The notes: generated from the sequence alone by a model not told the origin. A stretch of DNA of 44,715 nt from JAZQHR01 sp045540815 (GCA_045540815.1 JAZQHY010000055.1:1-44715), one strand, 5' to 3'. Counted from the first letter of the stretch, positions 1-8,549 are shown. Numbers and translations: made by a program.

Positions 1-364
1 TATGCTTGCTGCAGGTATCGGCAATATTCACGGTAAATACCCTGAAAACTGGGCAGGACTTAACTTTGATGTACTTGCACAGATTAGCGAAAAAGTAGGA
101 GATATGCCACTTGTTCTTCATGGCGGTACAGGTATCCCTGAGGATATGATAAAGAAAGCTATATCTCTTGGCGTATCGAAAATTAACGTTAATACACAAT
201 GTCAGCTTGCATTTGCTGCAGCTACAAGAAAATACGTTGAAGCGGGTAAAGACCTTGAAGGTAAAGGCTTTGACCCTCGTAAGCTTCTTGCTCCTGGTTT
301 TGATGCAATCAAAGAAACTGTTAAAGAGAAAATGGAACTTTTCGGTTCAATAAACAAAGCATAA
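1..364 (+). CDS. fba: class II fructose-bisphosphate aldolase, C-terminal part (cut by window edge)
   Basis: This is the last 120 codons of a class II, metal-dependent fructose-bisphosphate aldolase, which interconverts fructose 1,6-bisphosphate with DHAP and glyceraldehyde 3-phosphate in cytoplasmic glycolysis. The visible part holds the GNIHGKYP segment, the metal-ligand-bearing HGGTG motif and the phosphate-binding GVSKINVNT strand, all hallmarks of the family. The reading frame is open to the left edge, so the first methionine in view is internal and the start lies outside the window. It ends 18 bases before a strong intrinsic terminator, so it is the last gene of its transcript. Confidence 0.93.
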   Translation, partial: MLAAGIGNIHGKYPENWAGLNFDVLAQISEKVGDMPLVLHGGTGIPEDMIKKAISLGVSKINVNTQCQLAFAAATRKYVEAGKDLEGKGFDPRKLLAPGFDAIKETVKEKMELFGSINKA

Positions 365-381
365 TTTATAAATTAAACATT

Positions 382-413
382 AAAAAGAGGTTCAATTGTT
401 TGAGCCTCTTTTT
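382..413. terminator. intrinsic terminator shared by fba and the ger operon
   Basis: A 12-bp stem (AAAGAGGTTCAA with TTGAGCCTCTTT, one G-U pair) closes a 4-base loop and is followed by five T. On the minus strand the G-U becomes one C-A mismatch, but the stem is still followed by a T run, so it can also stop the opposing ger transcript. A weaker hairpin follows on the plus strand at 418-447 (GGAAC/GTTCC, then seven T). Confidence 0.85.
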
Positions 414-445
414 GTATGGAACTTCCTATGTGTCGTTCCGTTTTT

Positions 446-616
446 TTATTTTAATGTAACATAGCATAAATATATCGGCAGTATCAACTCAACTATACAT
501 ACTATAAACGAAAAAATTGCTGATTTAACCTTTGAATGTTTAAGTTCCCAAAAACTATAGCTTATAGTGTATAAAAACACGTAAAGAGCCAAAATTACAA
601 GTAAAATGTAAAACAT
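446..616 (-). CDS. small two-helix membrane protein at the end of the ger operon
   Basis: This 56-codon frame begins with ATG at 616, eight bases or so after a good AAGGAG ribosome site, and ends with TAA at 446. The product has a hydrophobic helix at about residues 2-22 (FYILLVILALYVFLYTI), a short charged turn (WELKHSKVKS) and a second hydrophobic helix at about 34-54, so it should be a helical hairpin in the membrane. It lies 51 bases downstream of gerC on the same strand with no terminator between, and its own transcript ends at the terminator shared with fba. In Bacillus, small two-helix D proteins encoded beside germinant receptor operons modulate receptor function; the position and topology here suggest a similar role, but I recognise no sequence family. 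Function is inferred from context only. Confidence 0.72.
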   Translation of the reverse strand: MFYILLVILALYVFLYTISYSFWELKHSKVKSAIFSFIVCIVELILPIYLCYVTLK

Positions 617-667
617 ATTTTTCTCCTTGTGCCTTGGGGCGTGGAACCCTACAAGCCTAAAACTTTA

Positions 668-1756
668 TTAATCTGTTTGTATGTCCGCGGTTATCATTAT
701 ATCAAACGACGCCATTCTATAATTTTCTTCCCAGTTATATTCATTGAACTTTTTGGTAGTCAAAAATTTTCTTTTTGCTATTTTTTCGTAACGCATAACG
801 TCTGTTTCAAGTGTTTTAGCAGATTTATATAAATATTCCTTGGTTTTATGCGTTAAATCCTTTTCAAGCAATTCTTTAAAATTCAAATTATCTGAGGTTC
901 TCGATTTTATTCTGCAATCAAGTGGTATTTCTATTCTTATAACAGGATTTTTACTCGATGTATCTACTTTTACCTTGGGTCTGTTTTCTTGTGTTAATTC
1001 GTATACGACAGTATTTTCTCCTGTTGATAATACGTAGTTTGTATTTTTTAGATTTCCTTTGAGTATGTTATGATAAACAGGCTCATAACCTGTATAAACT
1101 GCCTTTAACTTGTCCTTTTTAAAAATGCATATACCTGATATTACGGATTTTTCTTCAACGCTGTCAACTGTAACAAGCGGTATCACATTTGATAAGTATG
1201 TGTGGTTGTAAAAGTCGAATAGGGTACACCTTGTCACAAGCGGTGATGACTTATCGGTAAAAATATCATTTAAATATTTTTCGGGATTTACCTCGAATGA
1301 CATTTTTAGATTATCCAAATACTTATTTGGTGAAATGTCCGATATAGCAAGCATTATCCTTGGTCTTACACTCATATCAAGTACAAAGTCATCTAAATGA
1401 TTTCCAAGTCCATTTTTGGCTATTTCTTTTGAAAACACAATAAGTTTTAAATGCGACATTTCAACCATTTTACTTATATTGGTATTTAAAATGTTTATGC
1501 CCTCAAATACATCTTTAGCCTTAACTGTTATATTAAGCAAAGAATTGCTTGGTGATTTTCCGCCTCCGCCTTCTTCACCACCGCCTCCGCCAATGCTAAG
1601 AGAGTTTGCAAAGCTGTAAGTAAATAGATAATCACCATCTTCTGAAATATCAACACCAAGTGCTATTACATACGCAAAATCATCTACTTCGTGCATCGAT
1701 GAACATGATGTGGTAAAAATACAAAATATTATTAATAGGGGAATTAACCTTTTCAT
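668..1756 (-). CDS. gerC: Ger(x)C family spore germination lipoprotein
   Basis: This is the C subunit of a nutrient germinant receptor, a lipoprotein on the outer face of the spore inner membrane that works with the A and B subunits. The 362-residue product has a lipoprotein signal with hydrophobic core IPLLIIFCIF and a lipobox ending at Cys18 (FTTSC), then the family opening DFAYVIALGVD, and a C-terminal domain with the usual long helical end. An odd glycine-rich stretch (roughly residues 56-66, with two runs of four or five glycines around EE) interrupts domain 1. A ribosome site (GGGGGAAG) precedes the ATG, which overlaps the gerB stop by four bases (ATGA), so translation is probably coupled. 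It is the third gene of gerA-gerB-gerC. Confidence 0.93.
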   Translation of the reverse strand: MKRLIPLLIIFCIFTTSCSSMHEVDDFAYVIALGVDISEDGDYLFTYSFANSLSIGGGGGEEGGGGKSPSNSLLNITVKAKDVFEGINILNTNISKMVEMSHLKLIVFSKEIAKNGLGNHLDDFVLDMSVRPRIMLAISDISPNKYLDNLKMSFEVNPEKYLNDIFTDKSSPLVTRCTLFDFYNHTYLSNVIPLVTVDSVEEKSVISGICIFKKDKLKAVYTGYEPVYHNILKGNLKNTNYVLSTGENTVVYELTQENRPKVKVDTSSKNPVIRIEIPLDCRIKSRTSDNLNFKELLEKDLTHKTKEYLYKSAKTLETDVMRYEKIAKRKFLTTKKFNEYNWEENYRMASFDIMITADIQTD

Positions 1757-2832
1757 TTTTTATCTTCCCCCTTTATAAGTTTTTTCTTTATATTTGCCAA
1801 AGTCAATATAAAGATTATAACGATATATCCTATAACAAAAAATATTTTGCTAAATGTGTGCTTAGCAATAAACGCACTTTCGGTATTTTCAAACAAAAGC
1901 GCAGACGTAAATACAATTAACAAAAGTGCTCCGATTAACGCTTTATAGTCCGTTATACCAAAGGTATGCTTTGCGATATTTAGCGATATTGTAAAGGTAG
2001 TACCAAGATAAATAAATGCTGAGAATATTACGGCTATAAGATATAGTGCCTCAATCCTTTGAAAAAGTATATCCAGGTTAACAGAGCTTGTAATTTGTAA
2101 TAGCGGAAATTTAAACTTTTCGCTTATTGGATATGGTACAAGTAAGGTATACGCAAGCGTAAAAATAAGAAGTATTAGTGAAAAATACAGTAAGCTTTTA
2201 TATCCTACGTTTTTGTAGTTTTTTCCAATGTATGGTAAAAGAAAAATAAAATATATTATCTCGTAAAATATTGGAATGTCCTCATAACCTGACATTATGT
2301 TTTTAACACCTTTGCCAAACACAGGAAAAATATTGTTTATATCCATTTCAGGAATGCTCATAAAAAGTATGCTTATTAATATAACAGATATTATAACTCC
2401 CCATAAAACACTTATTTTCGATAAGCCGTTTAATCCCTTGCGAGCTGAAACAAACATTGTGAGAGCAATAAATATCATTATATAAAAAAGCGTTGAACCC
2501 TTGAGGGTTAGTAGTGAAATAACACTTGAAAATGCCCTGAACATTATAACAGTATTTATAAGTGACAGTACAAATAACAATGTTCCAACTACTATAACAC
2601 CTGTTTTTCCGCAGGAGAAATGAACTATAGAATAAATATCATTTCCTTCAAATGCAGAATATAATTTTATAATGATTGCCGTTAGAATAATTGCAACTAT
2701 CGATATATATATTACTTCTAAATATGCACCTGTGCCTGAACGTTTAACTATGTTGTAGATTGGTGTAAAAAATATTTTTGGAAGAAGAAGGGATAACATA
2801 ACCCATTTTCCTTCATTTTTTGTTATGTCCAT
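1753..2832 (-). CDS. gerB: GerB family spore germination protein (APC-type permease subunit)
   Basis: This is the B subunit of the germinant receptor, an integral membrane protein of the amino acid/polyamine/organocation permease fold that is thought to hold the germinant-binding site. The 359-residue product is almost wholly hydrophobic, with about ten membrane segments, and begins inside the first one with typical GerB sequence (PKIFFTPIYNIVKRSGTGAYLEV). I chose ATG at 2832, eight bases past the gerA stop, because AGGTGA lies just upstream. An in-frame ATG at 2862 would overlap gerA by 22 bases and has no clear ribosome site. It overlaps gerC by four bases. Confidence 0.9.
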   Translation of the reverse strand: MDITKNEGKWVMLSLLLPKIFFTPIYNIVKRSGTGAYLEVIYISIVAIILTAIIIKLYSAFEGNDIYSIVHFSCGKTGVIVVGTLLFVLSLINTVIMFRAFSSVISLLTLKGSTLFYIMIFIALTMFVSARKGLNGLSKISVLWGVIISVILISILFMSIPEMDINNIFPVFGKGVKNIMSGYEDIPIFYEIIYFIFLLPYIGKNYKNVGYKSLLYFSLILLIFTLAYTLLVPYPISEKFKFPLLQITSSVNLDILFQRIEALYLIAVIFSAFIYLGTTFTISLNIAKHTFGITDYKALIGALLLIVFTSALLFENTESAFIAKHTFSKIFFVIGYIVIIFILTLANIKKKLIKGEDKK

Positions 2833-2840
2833 ATATTCAC

Positions 2841-4448
2841 CTATTTTCTTTTGTACATCCATTTTCTGCTTATTTTAGCTTGCTTTTGGTTGTCGCGAGG
2901 TTTTAGATAGTCAGGTCTGTACTCTTTTTTCCAAACAGGAACATTTAGAAATGTAGATATAACAGACCTGTTTTCTTTTGGTATTAGTGGTGCTGTGTAT
3001 GGTGCACCGATAGAGCGACAACTCATGACAAGTATCGCATCTATAAAAAGCACTGTTAATATTCCCAAAAAACCTGCAAAAGCCGCGCTTATAGTATATA
3101 TAAATCGTGATACTCTAAACGAAAATGAAAGCTCGTATGACGGTATAGCAAATGAAGCTATACCTGTTATTGCAACTACTATAATCATAATCGGGCTTAC
3201 AATGTTTGCCGAAACTGCTGCCTGACCGATTATAAGTCCTCCCACGATTCCCAGCGTTTGTCCTATGGGGTCTGGAACGCGCACTCCGGCTTCCTTTATA
3301 AGTTCAAATGATATTTCAAGCAAAAACAGTTCTAGTATTGCAGGAAACGGCACAAGCCGTCTTGACGCTTCCAGTGAAAAGAGTAGATTAGTAAGTATTA
3401 TATCCTGATGATACGTAGTAACAGCAATGAATATTGCGGGCGAGAAAAGTGCAAGAATTATTGCGATAGTTCTTATTATTTTAATAAAAACAGAGTAGGG
3501 GTACCTTAAATATTCATCTTCTGTTGAACGCGTAAAGTCAAAAATAGTAGATGGAACTATAAGCACGTGGGGGCTTCCGCTTACCATTATAGCCACTCTG
3601 CCTTCTATAAGGCTTTGCGACACTCTGTCGGGTCTTTCGGTAGATAGTATTTGCGGTACTGATACATAGGGTTCATCTTCAATAAACTGTTCTGCATCAA
3701 GTGAGGTTAGTATATATTCAGCATCGATGCTTTCAAGTCTTCTTTTAACCTCTTTTACTATTTCGGGGTCAGCAACGTTTTTTAAATATGCGACAACCGA
3801 AGGAGTTTTGCTTGTTTTTCCGAGCGTTATACCTTCCATAACTAAGTTTGAAGTATTTAATGTTTTTCGTAGGAGTGCAGTATTCATACGAATCATCTCG
3901 TTAAAGCCTTCGTGCGGACCTTGAATGACTGTTTCGCCTTTTGGTGTGCTTATACCTCTGTTTGCCCAGCCTTTTACATCGATTATAAATGCTTTTGTCT
4001 GTCCGTCTACAAATATAACTGCATTTCCGTAGTTTGCCGCTTCGATTGATGCGTTTATGTCATTGTTTTCTTTTGTCTGACCTTGCGGAAGCAGTTGTTT
4101 TTTTATAAATGACATTGTGTCTTCCTTAGGGGATTTTACTTTGTCATTAAGGTACATAAATGGTTTTAAAATACACTCATTTACACTATCACTTCTTGCC
4201 AAGCCTTCGCAATATAATACTAAAACTTTTATCGTATCTCCGTTTATACAAATTTCAACATCACGCATTACAACATCACTGTTTTCGGGAACAGAAAAAA
4301 CATTTTCAATGTATTTTTTGTTTACCTCTATATCAGTGCTTATTTTTTCTAAAATGTCATAAGGTGCTTTGTAAGGCTCAGGATTTTTAGAAAGAATAAA
4401 TTTTTCTTTTTCTGTCTTTTTTTTATAGAATAAAAAGTCTTTAAGCAT
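2841..4448 (-). CDS. gerA: GerA family spore germination receptor A subunit
   Basis: This is the A subunit of the nutrient germinant receptor in the spore inner membrane; the family has been proposed to form an oligomeric ion channel that opens when germinant binds. The 535-residue product has a large soluble N-terminal half, including the GRVAIMVSGSPHVLIVPSTIF strand region, then about five membrane segments in the C-terminal half with the family signature EAGVRVPDPIGQ and IIGQAAVSANIVSP, and a basic tail. ATG at 4448 follows GGGAGAA at good spacing; an upstream in-frame TTG at 4463 would itself lie over that site and is unlikely. It is the first gene of the operon, preceded by a sigma-G-like promoter. 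Confidence 0.94.
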   Translation of the reverse strand: MLKDFLFYKKKTEKEKFILSKNPEPYKAPYDILEKISTDIEVNKKYIENVFSVPENSDVVMRDVEICINGDTIKVLVLYCEGLARSDSVNECILKPFMYLNDKVKSPKEDTMSFIKKQLLPQGQTKENNDINASIEAANYGNAVIFVDGQTKAFIIDVKGWANRGISTPKGETVIQGPHEGFNEMIRMNTALLRKTLNTSNLVMEGITLGKTSKTPSVVAYLKNVADPEIVKEVKRRLESIDAEYILTSLDAEQFIEDEPYVSVPQILSTERPDRVSQSLIEGRVAIMVSGSPHVLIVPSTIFDFTRSTEDEYLRYPYSVFIKIIRTIAIILALFSPAIFIAVTTYHQDIILTNLLFSLEASRRLVPFPAILELFLLEISFELIKEAGVRVPDPIGQTLGIVGGLIIGQAAVSANIVSPIMIIVVAITGIASFAIPSYELSFSFRVSRFIYTISAAFAGFLGILTVLFIDAILVMSCRSIGAPYTAPLIPKENRSVISTFLNVPVWKKEYRPDYLKPRDNQKQAKISRKWMYKRK

Positions 4449-4476
4449 AGAATATTCTCCCAATTTTATTATAATT

Positions 4477-4506
4477 TAGTATTTAGCTGATTTTAAATTT
4501 TTATGC
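4477..4506 (-). promoter_or_regulatory. sigma-G-like promoter of the gerA operon
   Basis: Reading the minus strand, GCATA at 4506-4502 matches the sigma-G -35 pattern GNATR, and AATACTA at 4483-4477 matches the -10 pattern CATNMTA in six of seven positions. The spacer is 18 bp. Transcription would start about 20 bases before the gerA start codon. Forespore sigma-G is the known driver of gerA-type operons in Bacillus. Confidence 0.6.
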
Positions 4507-4551
4507 AGAATAAATTTATAAAATATGGAAATAATTTAATCAGGTGATGAA

Positions 4552-4803
4552 ATGAATGAGCTTGAATTAATACGAGAAAACCTCGAAAGAAACATTGGCA
4601 GTGAAATTGCTGTAAAATTCAACAGAGGAAGAAAACAAAAGTGCGTAACTAAGGGTGTTCTTGAAAAAACATATCAAAGTATCTTCGTTGTAAAGATAAA
4701 TCAGGATAACAAAGTTAAGGTTTTATCTTTTACTTATGCAGATGTCTTCACGAAAACTATCGAATTACTCTTTAATGACGTAAAAAAAGTCTCAAATCAA
4801 TGA
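4552..4803 (+). CDS. veg: Veg family protein
   Basis: This small cytoplasmic protein belongs to the Veg family, which in Bacillus subtilis is abundantly expressed and stimulates biofilm matrix gene expression; the molecular mechanism is not settled. The 83-residue product keeps the family pattern along its whole length: NIGSEIAVKFNRGRKQ, then GVLEKTY, SIFVV, SFTYADVFTKTIELLF. Its length is close to the 86 residues of the B. subtilis protein. It has an AGGTGA ribosome site and diverges from gerA. Its TGA stop codon is itself part of the following terminator hairpin. Confidence 0.93.
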   Translation: MNELELIRENLERNIGSEIAVKFNRGRKQKCVTKGVLEKTYQSIFVVKINQDNKVKVLSFTYADVFTKTIELLFNDVKKVSNQ

Positions 4804-4815
4804 TTTGAGACTTTT
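4785..4815. terminator. bidirectional terminator between veg and ung
   Basis: A perfect 15-bp inverted repeat (AAAAGTCTCAAATCA with TGATTTGAGACTTTT) around a single central base is followed by T runs on both strands. It ends veg on the plus strand and ung, whose stop is at 4820, on the minus strand. The last codons and stop of veg are part of the left and right arms. Confidence 0.9.
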
Positions 4816-4819
4816 GTTT

Positions 4820-5494
4820 TTATATGTTTTCAATTTGCCAGTCAATAGGCTCCATACCTTCGGATATAAGAATTTCATTTGCAGTTTTAAAATGGTCGCA
4901 ACCTATAAAACCACGATTTGCCGATAGCGGACTTGGATGAACGGATGTTAAAATGTGGTGTATTGGATTGTCAATAAGCCACGATTTGTTTTTTGCATTG
5001 CTTCCCCAAAGCATAAATATTACCGGTTTTTCTCTTTCATTCAAAAGCTTAATGATATGGTCTGTAAATATTTCCCAACCAACATTTTTGTGAGAGTTTG
5101 GACTTGCTTCACGAACAGTAAGTGAGGTGTTTAAAAGAAGCACACCGTTTTTTGCCCATTTTTCGAGATTTCCGTTATTTGGAATATATAGACCAAGACT
5201 TCTTTTTAACTCCTTGTATATGTTTACAAGAGATGGGGGAGGCTTAACTCCTTCAGTAACAGAAAATGCCAGTCCGTGTGCCTGATTTGGACCGTGGTAT
5301 GGGTCTTGACCAAGTATAACAACCTTAACATCTTCATATGCAGTAAGCTTTAATGCGTTAAATATATTGTTCATATGAGGATATATTGTTCGGCTAGAAT
5401 ATTCGTCTTTTAAAAATTCTCTTAGCTTAAGATAATAGTCTTTTTTAAATTCATCTTCTAAAAGATTATCCCAACTGTTACCCAATGAAATCAT
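4820..5494 (-). CDS. ung: uracil-DNA glycosylase (family 1)
   Basis: This enzyme removes uracil from DNA and starts base excision repair. The 224-residue product has the catalytic water-activating loop GQDPYHG with Asp64, the AFSV uracil-binding segment, LLLNTSLTV, and the HPSPLSANRGF minor-groove loop with His186, so every family 1 motif is present and the length is standard. The ATG follows AGGAGT at good spacing. It is the last of three same-strand genes; it lies 17 bases after typA and ends at the terminator shared with veg. Confidence 0.97.
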   Translation of the reverse strand: MISLGNSWDNLLEDEFKKDYYLKLREFLKDEYSSRTIYPHMNNIFNALKLTAYEDVKVVILGQDPYHGPNQAHGLAFSVTEGVKPPPSLVNIYKELKRSLGLYIPNNGNLEKWAKNGVLLLNTSLTVREASPNSHKNVGWEIFTDHIIKLLNEREKPVIFMLWGSNAKNKSWLIDNPIHHILTSVHPSPLSANRGFIGCDHFKTANEILISEGMEPIDWQIENI

Positions 5495-5511
5495 AATCTT
5501 TACTCCTAAAA

Positions 5512-7326
5512 TTACTTGTTTCTTGCTTTTGCGCGAAGGCTCTTGTCAAGTATTTTCTTTCTTAGTCTTAAATGCTCAGGTGTAACCTCCAAAAGTTCAT
5601 CATCAGCTATAAATTCAATGCACTGTTCAAGCGACATATTTACGTGAGGTACTAGTCTTAATGCATCATCAGAGCCTGCTGCACGTGTGTTTGTAACGTG
5701 TTTTTTCTTGCAGACATTTACATCAACGTCGTCTACACGAGAATTTTCACCGACAACCATACCTGCATATACCTTTTCGCCAGGTCCGATAAATAGTGTT
5801 CCTCTTTCTTGTGCGTTGTATAGTCCGTATGTGATAGATTCACCTGTTTCAAATGCAACAAGCGAGCCTCTCTGTCTTGAAGATATTTCACCCTTGTATT
5901 CTTCGTATCCACTTAAAATATGGTTCATAATACCATTTCCGCGTGTGTCTGTTAATAGCTGTGAACGATATCCTATAAGTCCTCTGGATGGAATACTAAA
6001 CTCAAGACGTGTATATCCTGCAGCGCCAGGTGTCATATTTGTCATCTGACCTTTTCTTTCATTAAGTCTGTCTATTACAGAGCCTACATATTCTTCGGGA
6101 ACATCGACCATAAGGTGTTCAATAGGTTCCATAACTTTGCCGTCTACAACCTTATTGATTACCAATGGTTTTGAAACCTGGAATTCGTAGCCTTGTCTTC
6201 TCATTGTTTCTATAAGTATTGATAAGTGAAGTTCGCCTCTTCCTGATACTTTGAATGAATCAGCTGAGTCAGTTTCTTCTACCTTAAGGCTAACGTTTGT
6301 TTCGGTTTCCTTCATTAGTCTGTCGCGAAGATGTCTTGAAGTAACATATGTGCCGTCCTGACCCGCAAATGGAGAATCGTTTACGCTGAAGTTCATAGAT
6401 AGAGTAGGTTCGTCTATTTCTACGAACGGAAGTGGGTCAGGGCAAGAGATATCACATATAGTTTCGCCGATGTTTACGTCGCCAACACCTGATATAGCAA
6501 CTATATCGCCAAGTTTTGCGTTTTGAGATTCAACCTTCTTAAGTCCTTCGTACTGATAAATTTTTGAAATTCTTATGTTTGAAGTTGTACCATCTTTTTT
6601 ACATACTACACACGATTGACCTACAGCTATTTCACCGCGCTCAACTCTTCCGACAGCCATAGTACCAACGTAGTCGTCGTAGTCTATGTTTGAAATAAGG
6701 AACTGTGTAGGTTTGTCCATTTCACCTTCAGGTGCAGGAACATTTTTAACAATTGCATCAAATAGTGGTATCATATCGTCGCCGTGATTTTCGGGTGCAA
6801 GTGTAGCATAACCATCTCTGCCTGATGCATATACAACAGGTGAGTTAAACTGATCGTCGGTGGCTTCAAGGTCTAAAAACAGCTCAAGTACTTCATCTAC
6901 TACCTCATAAGGTCTAGCGTTTGGTCTGTCAATCTTATTTACCACTATGATTGGTTTTAAATCAAGCGCTAATGCTTTTTTCAGTACAAATCTAGTCTGT
7001 GGCATACAGCCTTCAAACGCATCAACGAGTACCAATACGCCGTCTACCATTTTAAGTACGCGCTCAACCTCACCGCCAAAATCGGCGTGTCCTGGCGTGT
7101 CAACAATATTTATTTTTATTCCATTGTACATAAGTGATGTGTTTTTTGATAAAATGGTTATACCGCGCTCTTTTTCAAGGTCACCGTTATCCATTACTCT
7201 TTCGTCAACCTTCTGGTTATCACGAAATATTCCGCTTTGCTTAAGCATAGCGTCAACCAGCGTAGTTTTTCCGTGGTCAACGTGTGCTATTATTGCTACA
7301 TTTCTTAAATCTTCTCTTGTACTCAT
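5512..7326 (-). CDS. typA: ribosome-binding translational GTPase TypA/BipA
   Basis: This is a translational GTPase related to EF-G that binds the ribosome and helps 50S subunit assembly and stress adaptation. The 604-residue product has the P-loop AHVDHGKT at residues 14-21, the RGITI switch I region, DTPGHADFGGEVERV and NKIDRP, then domain II and the BipA-specific C-terminal region with the SRGLIGYR segment and the late GPGEKVYAGMVVGE stretch. Length matches the family. An AAAGGA ribosome site precedes the ATG. It lies between cdf and ung on the same strand with short gaps, so the three are probably one transcript. Confidence 0.97.
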   Translation of the reverse strand: MSTREDLRNVAIIAHVDHGKTTLVDAMLKQSGIFRDNQKVDERVMDNGDLEKERGITILSKNTSLMYNGIKINIVDTPGHADFGGEVERVLKMVDGVLVLVDAFEGCMPQTRFVLKKALALDLKPIIVVNKIDRPNARPYEVVDEVLELFLDLEATDDQFNSPVVYASGRDGYATLAPENHGDDMIPLFDAIVKNVPAPEGEMDKPTQFLISNIDYDDYVGTMAVGRVERGEIAVGQSCVVCKKDGTTSNIRISKIYQYEGLKKVESQNAKLGDIVAISGVGDVNIGETICDISCPDPLPFVEIDEPTLSMNFSVNDSPFAGQDGTYVTSRHLRDRLMKETETNVSLKVEETDSADSFKVSGRGELHLSILIETMRRQGYEFQVSKPLVINKVVDGKVMEPIEHLMVDVPEEYVGSVIDRLNERKGQMTNMTPGAAGYTRLEFSIPSRGLIGYRSQLLTDTRGNGIMNHILSGYEEYKGEISSRQRGSLVAFETGESITYGLYNAQERGTLFIGPGEKVYAGMVVGENSRVDDVDVNVCKKKHVTNTRAAGSDDALRLVPHVNMSLEQCIEFIADDELLEVTPEHLRLRKKILDKSLRAKARNK

Positions 7327-7346
7327 TTAAATTGTCCTTTCTTCTA

Positions 7347-8513
7347 TCAGATTATATAATCAACATTAATTACCGTATTTAACCGAGCATCATGCTCTTT
7401 TAATTTTGAATTGACAGTTTGTATTATTCTATCTTTTTCGTTGTCTGTTGTATCAATTGGAAGCTCAATATCAAATATAAGGTTTATGTTGTTTTCTCCG
7501 TCGGTTATCCTAAAATCGTGTATGCCGACATTTTCACTGCATTCATCTAAAATACTTCTTACAAGAGCTTTTAATGAGTTGGTTTTTTCGCACCCTGAAA
7601 GGATTGGATCCATATGAATTACAATATGTATTCCAAGGTTGTCTTGAATTTTCTTTTCGAGTGCGTCTATCACCTCGTGAATTTTTATGATATCAACATC
7701 TACAGGAACTTCAGCGTGAACTGATGCCATAGTTCTGCCCGGCCCATAATCGTGTACTATAAGGTCGTGAACACCAAGTATTCCTTCGCTATCGAGTATA
7801 AGTTTTTTAACGTCTTTTACCATTTCCTCATCTGGCGGTGTACCAAGTAATGAGGTTATTGTGTCTTTTGCAACATTGAATCCTGTATAAATAATCATTG
7901 CAGATACAATCATACCCATTATACCATCTATTGGGAAATCCACAAAATATCCGATTATAGTTGAAATTATAACCGCACTCGTTGATACAACGTCACTCAA
8001 ACAGTCGTATGCTGTTGCCTTAAGCACAGATGAATTTATACATTTACCCATAAATCTATTTACAAAAAACATATATATTTTAACTGTAATCGATGAAACC
8101 AGAATAACTGTTAAAGGAATGTTTAAAACACTCTCAGAAGGGTTGATTACTTTATCAAATGAGGTTTTTATAAGCTCAAAACCCACAAGCATTATAACAA
8201 ATGAGATAAATAGGGTAGAAAGATATTCAAATCTTCCGTGACCAAAAGGATGCTCTTTGTCAGGTTTCTTTCCGCTAAGCTTACTTCCTGCTATGGTTAC
8301 TATTGATGTTCCTATATCCGATAAATTGTTAAAAGCATCAGAAATTATTGCGATACTGTTTGCTATATTACCTATGATGAATTTTACAAAAAATAACAAA
8401 ATGTTTGATAGTACACCTAATATACCGCTTAACAAGCAATACTTTTCTCTGACAGAAGGATTTTTGTAATCTTCGTAGTTTTTGATATACTTTCTGATAA
8501 TAAACTTAATCAA
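7347..8513 (-). CDS. cation diffusion facilitator, MntE-like metal quartet
   Basis: This is a CDF family proton-coupled divalent metal exporter of the cytoplasmic membrane. The 388-residue product has six predicted membrane helices and the loop HPFGHGRFEYL. In helix 2 the metal ligands read Asn62-x3-Asp66 and in helix 5 Asp170-x3-Asp174. That NDDD quartet resembles manganese exporters such as pneumococcal MntE, whereas zinc exporters use HDHD or DDHD, so Mn(II) is my best substrate guess. The protein is about 90 residues longer than a standard CDF and the extra C-terminal part looks like a second cytoplasmic ferredoxin-like domain. I favour the TTG start at 8513, eight bases after GAGG; a GTG at 8522 directly abuts that site. 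It leads the cdf-typA-ung group. Confidence 0.88.
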   Translation of the reverse strand: MIKFIIRKYIKNYEDYKNPSVREKYCLLSGILGVLSNILLFFVKFIIGNIANSIAIISDAFNNLSDIGTSIVTIAGSKLSGKKPDKEHPFGHGRFEYLSTLFISFVIMLVGFELIKTSFDKVINPSESVLNIPLTVILVSSITVKIYMFFVNRFMGKCINSSVLKATAYDCLSDVVSTSAVIISTIIGYFVDFPIDGIMGMIVSAMIIYTGFNVAKDTITSLLGTPPDEEMVKDVKKLILDSEGILGVHDLIVHDYGPGRTMASVHAEVPVDVDIIKIHEVIDALEKKIQDNLGIHIVIHMDPILSGCEKTNSLKALVRSILDECSENVGIHDFRITDGENNINLIFDIELPIDTTDNEKDRIIQTVNSKLKEHDARLNTVINVDYII

Positions 8514-8549
8514 ATTATGCACCTCTAAATTAGATTATATATAACTAAT

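Noticed and set aside
617..667. Hairpin in the gap between gerC and the small membrane gene (CTTGT/ACAAG with inner GGG/CCC)
   Set aside because: Short, interrupted stem with no T run on the minus strand; not a convincing terminator or switch.
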